Part shown: positions 9,053-16,583 of the stretch, piece after piece
Numbering within the stretch: position 1 is the first letter of the stretch
Layout: every line of letters starts with the position of its first letter
NCBI GenBank assembly: GCA_964604465.1
Contig: CAZRYZ010000004.1
Coordinates: forward strand, 1 to 46,557
Direction of reading: 5' to 3'
DNA: 46,557 nt
Source: Fluviibacter sp964604465
Lineage (GTDB): Bacteria; Pseudomonadota; Gammaproteobacteria; Burkholderiales; Rhodocyclaceae
Made by a program: the position numbers and the translations under genes
Notes under the pieces: generated by a model
What the model was told of the DNA's origin: nothing
What the model saw: only the letters and a program-made list of their open reading frames with translations
Databases searched by the model: none

Positions 9053-9805
9053 TTATTCGGCCGAAGTTTCTTCTTCGACTTCAACAAACTCGTCTTCGCG
9101 GGCGACCGCGTCGACGATTTCCTGGATCGACTGGCTACGACCTTCCAGCACGGCATCAGCGATACCACGGGCATACAGACGGATCGCACGCGACGAGTCA
9201 TCGTTACCGGGGATGATGTAGTCCACGCCTTCCGGGCTGTGGTTGGTATCGACGACACCGATGACCGGGATACCGAGCTTGTTGGCTTCGGTCACGGCAA
9301 TCTTGTGATAACCGACATCGATGATGAAGACGGCATCCGGCAAGGTCGTCATGTTCTTGATGCCACCAATAGACTTCTGCAGTTTTTCCAGTTCACGCTT
9401 AAAATCCAGCGCTTCTTTCTTGGTCAGACGCTCGCACGAACCATCTTCAACCGACTGCTCCATGTCCTTCAGGCGCTTGATCGACTGCTTCAGTGTCTTG
9501 TAATTGGTCAGCATGCCGCCCAACCAGCGCTGGTCAACGTAAGGCATACCGGCGCGGGTTGCCTCTTCGGCCACGATTTCGCGAGCCTGACGCTTGGTGC
9601 TAACGAAAAGCACGGTGCCCTTGTTGGCAGCCAGCTTCTTCACGAACGCAATCGCTTCGTTGTACTTGCCAACCGTCTTTTCGAGGTTGACGATGTGGAT
9701 CTTGTTACGAGCCCCGAAAATGTAGGGGGCCATACGGGGGTTCCAGAAGCGGGTCTGGTGTCCGAAGTGGACGCCGGCTTCCAGCATTTGACGCATTGTC
9801 GACAT
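9053..9805 (-). CDS. rpsB: 30S ribosomal protein S2
   Basis: Small-subunit protein S2, at the head-body junction of the 30S subunit. It has 250 residues from the ATG at 9805, starting MSTMRQMLEAGVHFGHQTRFWNP, the near-universal S2 N-terminus. Further S2 blocks are RWLGGMLTNYKT, KEALDFKRELEKLQKSIGGI, PDAVFIIDV and IPVIGVVDTNHSPEGVDYIIPGNDD. The reading frame stays open a further 49 codons upstream, but that stretch matches nothing in S2 and lies in the leader. AAGGAG at 9811-9816 with 5-base spacing supports 9805 as the start. The tail is acidic (EFVEVEEETSAE). In E. coli, S2 represses its own mRNA through the leader; the structured leader here makes that plausible. Confidence 0.97.
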   Translation of the reverse strand: MSTMRQMLEAGVHFGHQTRFWNPRMAPYIFGARNKIHIVNLEKTVGKYNEAIAFVKKLAANKGTVLFVSTKRQAREIVAEEATRAGMPYVDQRWLGGMLTNYKTLKQSIKRLKDMEQSVEDGSCERLTKKEALDFKRELEKLQKSIGGIKNMTTLPDAVFIIDVGYHKIAVTEANKLGIPVIGVVDTNHSPEGVDYIIPGNDDSSRAIRLYARGIADAVLEGRSQSIQEIVDAVAREDEFVEVEEETSAE

Positions 9806-9810
9806 AACGA

Positions 9811-9816
9811 CTCCTT
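9811..9816 (-). promoter_or_regulatory. rpsB ribosome binding site
   Basis: AAGGAG on the minus strand, 5 bases before the rpsB ATG (9805). It decides the start against upstream in-frame ATGs. Confidence 0.8.
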
Positions 9817-9972
9817 GCAGGGTTAGACCGCCACGGCACCGACTGCGATTTTTCCGGAGAAAAACACCCTGAATTCGGGACCGTGTGAGGATTTGCCCCG
9901 GAACAGGATGTTCCGGAACTCTGGGTAACGACAGCCGGTTTTCACCAACCACCGGTTTTCTAAAGAGAAAAC
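9817..9972 (-). ncRNA. rpsB 5' leader, candidate autoregulatory RNA
   Basis: About 165 bases lie between the predicted transcription start (about 9972) and the rpsB ATG. The RNA can form a 7-bp hairpin at its very 5' end (9955-9972: GTTTTCT, loop CTTT, AGAAAAC), a GGAACA/TGTTCC hairpin near 9901-9915, and a hairpin with complementary TTTTTC/GAAAAA arms near 9849-9864. Leaders of rpsB in gammaproteobacteria are known S2 targets. I could not match the specific conserved fold by eye, so the regulatory role is inferred. Confidence 0.4.
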
Positions 9973-9978
9973 TTGCAA

Positions 9979-10008
9979 ATTATAGCAAGATCAGCTGCAA
10001 CGCAGCAA
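9979..10008 (-). promoter_or_regulatory. rpsB-tsf promoter (sigma70 type)
   Basis: On the minus strand TTGCTG (10003-10008) and a perfect TATAAT (9979-9984) are separated by 18 bases. The predicted start, 7 bases downstream, falls at the first base of the 5'-terminal hairpin of the leader. This is the best consensus promoter in the window, as expected for a ribosomal protein operon. It fires away from the divergent map gene; the 312-bp gap 9806-10117 holds nothing else I can name. Confidence 0.7.
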
Positions 10009-10117
10009 GCAGTTCATGCTTTTGCCACGAATCCTTGTCTGGTCGGATGCCCCTGTCTCGGTTATCCTGTCGGCTCGCTTTAGCCCTTGCCATGCATCCC
10101 CTTGGAACCTCGTTACG

Positions 10118-10915
10118 ATGAGCATCACCCTCAAGACTCCCGAACAGATTGAGAAAATGCGAACCGCCTGCCGTCTCGCATCCGAAGTCATTGATTATGT
10201 GACGCCTTTTGTTAAGCCCGGGGTCACCACGGGCGAACTGGACCGCCTCTGTCACGATTACATGGTCAATGTGCAGGGCACAATCCCCGCGCCACTGAAC
10301 TACCAGCCCCCGGGCTATGCCCCCTACCCCAAGTCCATCTGCTCTTCGGTTAATCACCAGGTCTGTCATGGCATCCCCGGTGACAAACAGCTCAAGAAAG
10401 GCGATATCGTCAATCTGGACATCACGGTGATCACCCAGGAAGGGTGGTACGGCGACACCAGCCGCATGTTCACGGTCGGCGATGTCTCCACCCTTGCCCA
10501 GCGCCTCTGCGAAGTCACGTTCGAATGCCTGTGGAAAGGCATTGACGTCGTCCGACCCGGTGCCACCCTGGGTGATATCGGTCATGCCATACAGACTCAT
10601 GCCCACAAACACGGGTATTCGGTTGTTCGAGAATTCTGTGGCCACGGCATCGGACAGAACTTCCATGAAGATCCGCAGGTCCTGCACTATGGCAAACCGG
10701 GTAGTGGGCTTAAGCTTCAGGAAGGCATGATCTTCACGATCGAACCCATGATCAATGCCGGCAAAGCCGACATCCGGGAGCTGGCCGATGGCTGGACGAT
10801 CGTGACCAAGGATCACTCGCTGTCGGCCCAATGGGAGCACACCATTGTCGTGACGGCCGATGGTGTTGAAGTACTAACCATCTCCCCGGGTTGTCCGGAC
10901 CGCCCCCGCTTCTGA
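10118..10915 (+). CDS. map: Methionine aminopeptidase, type I
   Basis: Removes the initiator methionine from nascent proteins. It has 265 residues from the ATG at 10118. The frame is open 34 codons further upstream, but MSITLKTPEQIEKMRTACRL is the usual Map N-terminus. The five metal ligands are visible: Asp in NLDITVI, Asp in YGDTSRMF, His in GHGIGQNFHEDP, Glu in IFTIEPMIN and Glu in QWEHTI. Type I is shown by the absence of an insert and of an N-terminal zinc finger. It is divergent from rpsB and 7 bases upstream of glnD, the same arrangement as in E. coli. Confidence 0.96.
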   Translation: MSITLKTPEQIEKMRTACRLASEVIDYVTPFVKPGVTTGELDRLCHDYMVNVQGTIPAPLNYQPPGYAPYPKSICSSVNHQVCHGIPGDKQLKKGDIVNLDITVITQEGWYGDTSRMFTVGDVSTLAQRLCEVTFECLWKGIDVVRPGATLGDIGHAIQTHAHKHGYSVVREFCGHGIGQNFHEDPQVLHYGKPGSGLKLQEGMIFTIEPMINAGKADIRELADGWTIVTKDHSLSAQWEHTIVVTADGVEVLTISPGCPDRPRF

Positions 10916-10922
10916 CCCCCGC

Positions 10923-13538
10923 ATGTCGGCCGAATCATCCACTGGTGTTGTATCCACCCTTTCGGGGCTGCGCCAGACCCTGATCGAAGGTCAGGCCGCG
11001 CTAGCGAATAGCTACCTGGCCCACCCGGATGCACGCACCTATTTGCGCGGACGCAGTGATCTTGTCGATTGCACCCTCCGTGAGCTCTGGGCTTTGGCGG
11101 GAATGCCGGAAGATACTGCCCTGTTGGCCGTGGGGGGCTATGGGCGCCGCAAGCTGTACCCCTATTCCGATATCGATGTCCTGATCACACTGGCAGGGGC
11201 ACCGGACCCCGACCTCGAAAGCCGTATCCAGAGTCTGATTGGCCAGTTCTGGGATCTCGGTCTTGCGATCAGCCATAGCGTCCGCACCGTTGATGAATGC
11301 ATCGAGGCCGCCCATTGCGACATTACCGTACAAACGGCCCTGTTCGAGTCACGAAGCATCTGCGGTAACCAGAGACTTGCCCTTGAACTGACAGAAGCCA
11401 TCCAGAGCACCATGAATGTCGAGCAGTTCATTGCCGCAAAACTTGCCGAGCAGGAAGAGCGCCACCTGCGCTATGCCTTCTCGGCATTCAGTCTAGAGCC
11501 GAATGTCAAGGAAAGCCCCGGTGGCCTGCGCGATCTGCAGAGCATCGCCTGGATTGCCCGAGCCGCAGGATTTCTGACCGATGGCACGCCCTGGGTATCG
11601 CTGCAGAAGCATGGCCTCATGCAGGGAGACGAGCGTGTCGCTATCGAGCGTGCCGCCAGCTTTCTCGGTGATGTACGGATCCAGCTGCATCTGCTTACCG
11701 GGCGCGCCGAAGATCGCCTGCTCTTTGATGTACAGGGTGCCATGGCACAACGCTTCGGCTTCAGCGATGACGCGACGAAGCGGGCGAGCGAGCAGTTCAT
11801 GCAACGTTATTATCGTGTTGCCAAGCGGGTCTCGCAAATCAACACCCTCGTCCTCAAATCCATATCGGAAAAACTGGCTCCGGCCAACAAGCAACGCATC
11901 CGGAACATCAATTCACGTTTCCAGAAAGTCGGCCACAAACTCGACATCATTGATCCGCAGATATACCAGAAACAGCCCTCGGCCATTCTGGAAACTTTCC
12001 TCCTGATGGAGAAGCAAGGCGGTGTTCAGGAAATGACCTCCCGGACCCTACGCGCCCTCTATGCGGCGCGCCGCCTCGTCAATCGGGACTTCCGCCAGCA
12101 GAAGGAAAACAAACAACTCTTCATCCAGATTCTGCGTCAGAAAAACGGGGTTCTCCATGCGTTAAGGCTCATGAACCAGTTCAGTATTCTCGGGCGCTAT
12201 ATTCCGGCTTTTGGCAAGATTGTCGGACAGATGCAACATGATCTATTCCATGTATTCACGGTCGATCAGCATATTCTTCAGGTCGTTCGTAATATCCGCC
12301 GCTTTCAGCGCGAAGACTTTGCCCACGAGAATCCTTTCTGCCATCGTCTGATCGCAGAATTTGAACGCCCCTGGCTCCTCGTGTTGGCCGCCCTCTTTCA
12401 TGACATTGCCAAGGGACGTGGTGGTGATCACTCCGAACTAGGGACCGTAGACGCCGAGGCCTTCTGCGTGGCACACGGCTTGAACAGGAAGGATACGGCA
12501 CTGGTGACCTGGCTGGTACGCGAACACCTGACCATGTCATCGGTAGCACAGAAGGAAGACATTTCGGATCCGAATACCGTCGCCGCCTTTTGCAAAAAGG
12601 TCGGCGATGCCCGACATCTGACTGCGCTTTATCTACTGACCGTGGCCGATATTCGTGGCACCAGCCCCAAGGTCTGGAATTCCTGGAAGGCGCGCTTGCT
12701 GGAGACCCTCTACTGTAGTGCGCTGGGAAGGATGGAGCAGGCATCCGGTGAATCGCCCCAAGATATCGGCGATATGGTCGTGCAGCGTAAGCGGGAGGCG
12801 CTAGCCCATCTCCGCTTTTTTGCGCTGGGTGATTCAGTCCAGACCCAGTTCTGGAAGCAGCTGGATGACATTTATTTTCTGCGTCATACCGACGAAGAAA
12901 TCGCCTGGCACACGCGCAGTCTTTATTACCGAGTTCACGAAAACAAACCTATCGTACGCGCCCGGCCCAACCCGGAAAGCGAAGGCATCCAGGTGCTGGT
13001 CTATGCGCCCGACCAGGCTGACCTGTTCGTCAGGCTTTGTGCCTATTTCAGCTCGATCGGCTACTCCATCATGGACGCCAAGATCCATACGACCAAGCAT
13101 GGCTATGCACTGGATAGTTTCAATCTAATGGATGCATCAGACCGAGGTCTTGATCGGGAAACCTGTACGCTGGTCGAGCATGATCTGCTCGAAGTGATTG
13201 CCGGCACGGTCACACCCAATCCGCCGCGTTCGGGACGGGTCTCACGTCAGGTGCGCTCCTTCCCGATCAACCCCGACGTTCTCATCGAACCGGACGAAAG
13301 TGGTCAGCAGTTCGTGGTTTCTATCAGAGCAGCCGACCGCACTGGTCTTCTCTACGCCATTGCAGAAACCCTGACCCGGCATGGCGCTGCGCTGCATACC
13401 GCACGGATCTCGACACTGGGGGAGCGTGTCGAGGACACCTTCCTGATATCGGGACGGAGCCTGAGCCAGAGCCGAGACCGAGTGCTTCTCGAAAAAGATC
13501 TGTTGGAGCAGCTTCGTATTGATGCCGTGACGCGTTAA
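10923..13538 (+). CDS. glnD: Bifunctional [PII] uridylyltransferase / uridylyl-removing enzyme
   Basis: Senses glutamine and adds or removes UMP on PII (GlnB/GlnK), setting nitrogen assimilation. It has 871 residues against about 890 in E. coli. The nucleotidyltransferase motif GGYGRRKLYPYSDIDVLI is at residues 71-88, with catalytic Asp 83 and 85. The HD hydrolase motif LFHDIAKGRGGDHS is near residue 490. Two C-terminal ACT domains are present (IQVLVYAPDQADLFVRLC and FVVSIRAADRTGLLYAIA). One oddity is that the residues after GGYGR are RKLYP, where homologues I remember read GELHP or AELHP. No glnB is visible nearby. A hairpin right after the stop ends the unit. Confidence 0.95.
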   Translation: MSAESSTGVVSTLSGLRQTLIEGQAALANSYLAHPDARTYLRGRSDLVDCTLRELWALAGMPEDTALLAVGGYGRRKLYPYSDIDVLITLAGAPDPDLESRIQSLIGQFWDLGLAISHSVRTVDECIEAAHCDITVQTALFESRSICGNQRLALELTEAIQSTMNVEQFIAAKLAEQEERHLRYAFSAFSLEPNVKESPGGLRDLQSIAWIARAAGFLTDGTPWVSLQKHGLMQGDERVAIERAASFLGDVRIQLHLLTGRAEDRLLFDVQGAMAQRFGFSDDATKRASEQFMQRYYRVAKRVSQINTLVLKSISEKLAPANKQRIRNINSRFQKVGHKLDIIDPQIYQKQPSAILETFLLMEKQGGVQEMTSRTLRALYAARRLVNRDFRQQKENKQLFIQILRQKNGVLHALRLMNQFSILGRYIPAFGKIVGQMQHDLFHVFTVDQHILQVVRNIRRFQREDFAHENPFCHRLIAEFERPWLLVLAALFHDIAKGRGGDHSELGTVDAEAFCVAHGLNRKDTALVTWLVREHLTMSSVAQKEDISDPNTVAAFCKKVGDARHLTALYLLTVADIRGTSPKVWNSWKARLLETLYCSALGRMEQASGESPQDIGDMVVQRKREALAHLRFFALGDSVQTQFWKQLDDIYFLRHTDEEIAWHTRSLYYRVHENKPIVRARPNPESEGIQVLVYAPDQADLFVRLCAYFSSIGYSIMDAKIHTTKHGYALDSFNLMDASDRGLDRETCTLVEHDLLEVIAGTVTPNPPRSGRVSRQVRSFPINPDVLIEPDESGQQFVVSIRAADRTGLLYAIAETLTRHGAALHTARISTLGERVEDTFLISGRSLSQSRDRVLLEKDLLEQLRIDAVTR

Positions 13539-13539
13539 T

Positions 13540-13560
13540 CCCAACCGTTATCCGGTTGGG
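13540..13560. terminator. Bidirectional terminator between glnD and mtnP
   Basis: A perfect 8-bp inverted repeat, CCCAACCG (13540-13547) and CGGTTGGG (13553-13560) with loop TTATC, fills the gap between two convergent stop codons (glnD TAA 13536-13538; mtnP TAA 13561-13563). T-rich sequence (TTATT) follows on the plus side, with only a short ATTAA on the minus side. It can serve both transcripts. Confidence 0.7.
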
Positions 13561-14334
13561 TTATTCCGGTACCTTGCAGCCTACGAGGGTTTGAAGTATT
13601 AGACGGACCTTGCACATGGACGACTCGATGACGGCACCCACCTCACCAAAGCGAATTCCGTCAACGCTTTCAGCAATGCCGGCTGCAAAATTAGCCACCA
13701 CATTCAACTGCGCATAGGGGATCCCCAGCTCCCGGGCAAGAATTGCCTCGGGCATCGCCGTCATGCCCACCACATCAGCACCATCGGCCGCCAAGCGACG
13801 GATTTCTGCGGCCGTTTCCAGGCGAGGCCCCTGGGTACAGGCATAAACCCCGGTTTGAATCAGGTTGAAACCCAGCACATCCGCGACGCCGGCAAGGCGT
13901 TCGCGCAAGCCCTGATCAAAGGGATGGGTGAAATCCGGGTGCATCTCGACAACAGGCTCAGACCCGACAAAGGTGCCCTCACGTCCCCAGGTGTAATCGA
14001 TCAGCTGATCGGGAATCACTAGGTCACCGGGCGCGAGTGAGGGATGAATGGAACCGACCGAACCCACGGCAATGATGCCCGTCACCTTGAGCTCTGCGAG
14101 CGCCCAGATGTTAGCCCGATAGTTGATGGATGCCGGCGGGATGGTGTGTCCGTGGCCATGGCGAGCCAGAAACACCATGGGGTGGCCACAGATGGATCCC
14201 AGCGTGAGCGGACACGAAGGTTCGCCATAAGGCGTGCGCACAAATCGACGATGCGCCCCCTCTAGGATGGACAGATGGTTCAACCCGCTTCCACCAATCA
14301 CCGCGAGGTAGGATCCATTTTGTAGAAGTGTCAT
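13561..14334 (-). CDS. S-methyl-5'-thioadenosine/thioinosine phosphorylase (MTIP-like)
   Basis: Phosphorolytic cleavage of methylthio-nucleosides to a free base and methylthioribose 1-phosphate, salvaging the by-product of polyamine and autoinducer synthesis. It has 257 residues and the purine nucleoside phosphorylase family 2 fold: VIGGSGLNHL at the N-terminus, RHGHGHTIPPASINYRANIWAL, and VVGMTAMPEAILARELGI. Human MTAP has Asp-Tyr-Asp at the adenine site. Here the equivalent is N215-F-A217, as I recall for the P. aeruginosa methylthioinosine phosphorylase, which suggests a 6-oxopurine substrate. The hypoxanthine phosphoribosyltransferase two genes upstream supports this. Substrate assignment is inferred; family assignment is firm. 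Confidence 0.85.
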   Translation of the reverse strand: MTLLQNGSYLAVIGGSGLNHLSILEGAHRRFVRTPYGEPSCPLTLGSICGHPMVFLARHGHGHTIPPASINYRANIWALAELKVTGIIAVGSVGSIHPSLAPGDLVIPDQLIDYTWGREGTFVGSEPVVEMHPDFTHPFDQGLRERLAGVADVLGFNLIQTGVYACTQGPRLETAAEIRRLAADGADVVGMTAMPEAILARELGIPYAQLNVVANFAAGIAESVDGIRFGEVGAVIESSMCKVRLILQTLVGCKVPE

Positions 14335-14354
14335 GGCTGTCTTCCTTAATCCGA

Positions 14355-15110
14355 TCAGTCGGCATTATGCCCGCGTTTGAAGCTCGCCTCGCCCAGAACA
14401 GGCACGACCCCGGCCAGTGCAGATGAACCAGGGATAGGCTGACCAAGTGTCAGCTTACGGAACACGATATCTTTCTCGTCCAGCGTGAATGCAGAGCCGG
14501 GGATCACAGCTGCCTGCAACATCCGAAACCAGGTCTGGCGTCCGGCATCTTTCATCTTCCACGGAAATGCGGTTCGATCGGCCAGATGCAATGTATGTGC
14601 CGTTGGCAGGCGCGAAGCCAGCGCGACAACAGCGCGCTGTAAATCAAGGCGGTGTTGCATGGTGGCATAGGTTGGCGGGACGTCGCGTGGCAAATCATCG
14701 GCCGGCGCCCCGGCCATCCAGCAAACTACGGCGTCCGGTGCAAATTCGTTCAGATCCGCGAGCAGTCGTTCGTCATAATAACGGACGTCAGCGAGACCAA
14801 GCATCAAACCGTCCACCTTATCCCGTGTTGTTTCCAGACAGTCCATCCGGTTATCCAGCGCAAATACATTCTTGCCGGCGTTTTTTAATGCGGCAGTTGA
14901 AGCACCAAAACCACAGCCGATTTCAAGGATACGCTGCCCCGGAATACGACTAGCCAGCCAGTCATAAGCACCCTCACGCACCAAAACAGCGGCTTCCTCA
15001 CGCCAACGTTCGAGGGTCTGATCCAGCGGTTCCTGAAGAGCCGCATCACCAGGCCCAACAGCCGCCTGAATCGATAGGGTCTTCGAACCTTTGAACTCAG
15101 GCTTGGGCAT
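14355..15110 (-). CDS. Class I SAM-dependent methyltransferase, substrate unknown
   Basis: A 251-residue protein with a Rossmann methyltransferase motif I, ILEIGCGFGASTAAL, near residues 60-74, then VFALDNRMDCLE (motif II acidic residue) and PDAVVCWMAGAP as a probable motif IV. No membrane segment or signal peptide. The frame opens upstream to 15185, but MPKPEFKGSK at 15110 gives a natural start that overlaps the hpt stop by 14 bases. The longer form would overlap hpt by 89 bases. It lies between hpt and the methylthio-nucleoside phosphorylase, so a link to nucleoside or SAM by-product metabolism is possible but untested. I do not recognise its specific family. Confidence 0.75.
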   Translation of the reverse strand: MPKPEFKGSKTLSIQAAVGPGDAALQEPLDQTLERWREEAAVLVREGAYDWLASRIPGQRILEIGCGFGASTAALKNAGKNVFALDNRMDCLETTRDKVDGLMLGLADVRYYDERLLADLNEFAPDAVVCWMAGAPADDLPRDVPPTYATMQHRLDLQRAVVALASRLPTAHTLHLADRTAFPWKMKDAGRQTWFRMLQAAVIPGSAFTLDEKDIVFRKLTLGQPIPGSSALAGVVPVLGEASFKRGHNAD

Positions 15111-15663
15111 GAACGTTGGGCGCCACAAAAATGCCATCGGCGTTACGCCATAGACCATCCGCATCCAGCCCGAATCCATAGACATAACGGTCCGGCACCG
15201 TAAGCGCAGGAAAGTCAGGACTGCACGGTTGGGGCAGCGCCTTCTGTTTATGGATTAGAACGCTAATGGCGACCTCGGATGCCCCGGATGAGATGAGCGA
15301 ATCCCGAATCGCATGCAGGGTGACCCCCTCATCGAGGATGTCATCCAGCAATAGGATCGAGCGGCCCGCAACCGGCTGCCGGGGCGCCACGATCCAGTTC
15401 AGAGCGCCGCCGGAGCGCGCCCCGTCGTAACGGCTGGCATGCACATAATCCAGCTCGAGGGGAAAGCGTAGCCGGGGAAGCAACTGCCCCGCATAGACCA
15501 GTGCTCCGGTCATGACCGGCAATACAAGCACTTGCTGATCCGCATAACGCTGATTCATCAGATCAGCCTGTTGCGCCATGAGGGCATCCAGGGCGCGGCG
15601 ATCATGAATCACCTCGGCACTCTGAGGGTCATGGATTAGCATGCCAACCGTTTCGACAGTCAT
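15097..15663 (-). CDS. hpt: Hypoxanthine(-guanine) phosphoribosyltransferase
   Basis: Transfers the phosphoribosyl group of PRPP to hypoxanthine or guanine, giving IMP or GMP; cytosolic purine salvage. It has 188 residues. The PRPP-binding motif ILLLDDILDEGVTL spans about residues 103-116 with Asp 107 and 108. LPVMTGALVYAGQL forms the pyrophosphate-loop region near 48-61, and VYGFGLDADGLWRN is the C-terminal base-binding end. It follows galU by 21 bases and overlaps the methyltransferase start. Two genes downstream is the methylthio-nucleoside phosphorylase, whose hypoxanthine product (if it acts on methylthioinosine) would be this enzyme's substrate. Confidence 0.9.
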   Translation of the reverse strand: MTVETVGMLIHDPQSAEVIHDRRALDALMAQQADLMNQRYADQQVLVLPVMTGALVYAGQLLPRLRFPLELDYVHASRYDGARSGGALNWIVAPRQPVAGRSILLLDDILDEGVTLHAIRDSLISSGASEVAISVLIHKQKALPQPCSPDFPALTVPDRYVYGFGLDADGLWRNADGIFVAPNVHAQA

Positions 15664-15684
15664 CCGGTCCGAAAACCAGGGGGC

Positions 15685-16551
15685 CTATTTGAGACTATCC
15701 AGATACTGACTGAACTCGGCGCCCACTTCCGGATGGCGCTGTCCCAAAGCCACTGTGGCTTTCAGGTAACCAATCTTGGAGCCGCAATCGTAACGAACGC
15801 CATCATAACGGTAGGCCAGCACCTGTTCTTCCGCCAATAGACTGGCAATACCATCCGTGAGCTGAATCTCGCCACCGGCACCCGGTTTGACGTTTTCCAG
15901 GTGATGGAAAATACGGCCCGACAGAATGTAACGCCCCACAACCGCAAGTGTCGATGGCGCCATGTCTGGGTCGGGCTTCTCGACGATGGCGTTCACCTGC
16001 TCCAGGCGATCGGATACTGTCTTGGCATCAACAATCCCGTAACTCTTGGTATCGGCACGCGGCACGTCCTGAACACCCAGAACCGAGCAACGGTAGTAGT
16101 CGTAGCAATCGACCATCTGCTTCATGACAGGCGTCGAGCCATCCAGAAGATCATCTGCCAGCAGCACGGCAAAGGGCTCATCCCCTACGACTGGTTTGGC
16201 ACAGAGCACGGCATGACCCAGACCCAGGGGTTCGGACTGACGGATATAGATACAGTTGACGTGCTTGGGAAGAATATTCTGGACGATATCGAGTAACGCC
16301 TGCTTGTTCTTCTGGGCAAGTTCACTCTCAAGCTCATAGGCCTTATCAAAATGATCCTCGATGGCACGCTTACTGCGACCCGTGACGAAAACCATTTCGG
16401 TGATACCCGCCGCAACAGCCTCCTCCACCGCGTATTGAATTAGGGGTTTATCGACGACTGTCAGCATTTCCTTGGGGCTGGCTTTAGTGGCCGGCAGAAA
16501 GCGTGTCCCCAGACCGGCGACCGGAAAGACTGCCTTACGAACCTTTTTCAT
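15685..16551 (-). CDS. galU: UTP-glucose-1-phosphate uridylyltransferase
   Basis: Makes UDP-glucose from UTP and glucose 1-phosphate for LPS, exopolysaccharide and trehalose or glycogen routes. It has 288 residues from the ATG at 16551: MKKVRKAVFPVAGLGTRFLPATKASPKEML, the canonical GalU nucleotide-binding start. An ATG 12 bases upstream (16563) is in frame, but a GGAG lies 6 bases before the 16551 ATG, which decides the start. Other family blocks are VFVTGRSKRAIEDHFD, PLGLGHAVLCAKP, VLLADDLLDG and GGEIQLTDGIA. It follows ligA after 32 bases. Confidence 0.95.
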   Translation of the reverse strand: MKKVRKAVFPVAGLGTRFLPATKASPKEMLTVVDKPLIQYAVEEAVAAGITEMVFVTGRSKRAIEDHFDKAYELESELAQKNKQALLDIVQNILPKHVNCIYIRQSEPLGLGHAVLCAKPVVGDEPFAVLLADDLLDGSTPVMKQMVDCYDYYRCSVLGVQDVPRADTKSYGIVDAKTVSDRLEQVNAIVEKPDPDMAPSTLAVVGRYILSGRIFHHLENVKPGAGGEIQLTDGIASLLAEEQVLAYRYDGVRYDCGSKIGYLKATVALGQRHPEVGAEFSQYLDSLK

Positions 16552-16583
16552 CGAACGCTCCATCGTATGCTGCTATAAGAATT

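Noticed and set aside
9008..9826. Long plus-strand open frame (272 codons) opposite rpsB
   Set aside because: It is antisense to a certain S2 gene, matches no family, and arises from the codon bias of the true gene.
9980..10840. Long minus-strand open frame (286 codons) opposite map
   Set aside because: Shadow of methionine aminopeptidase; its protein shows no recognisable motif and it crosses the rpsB promoter.
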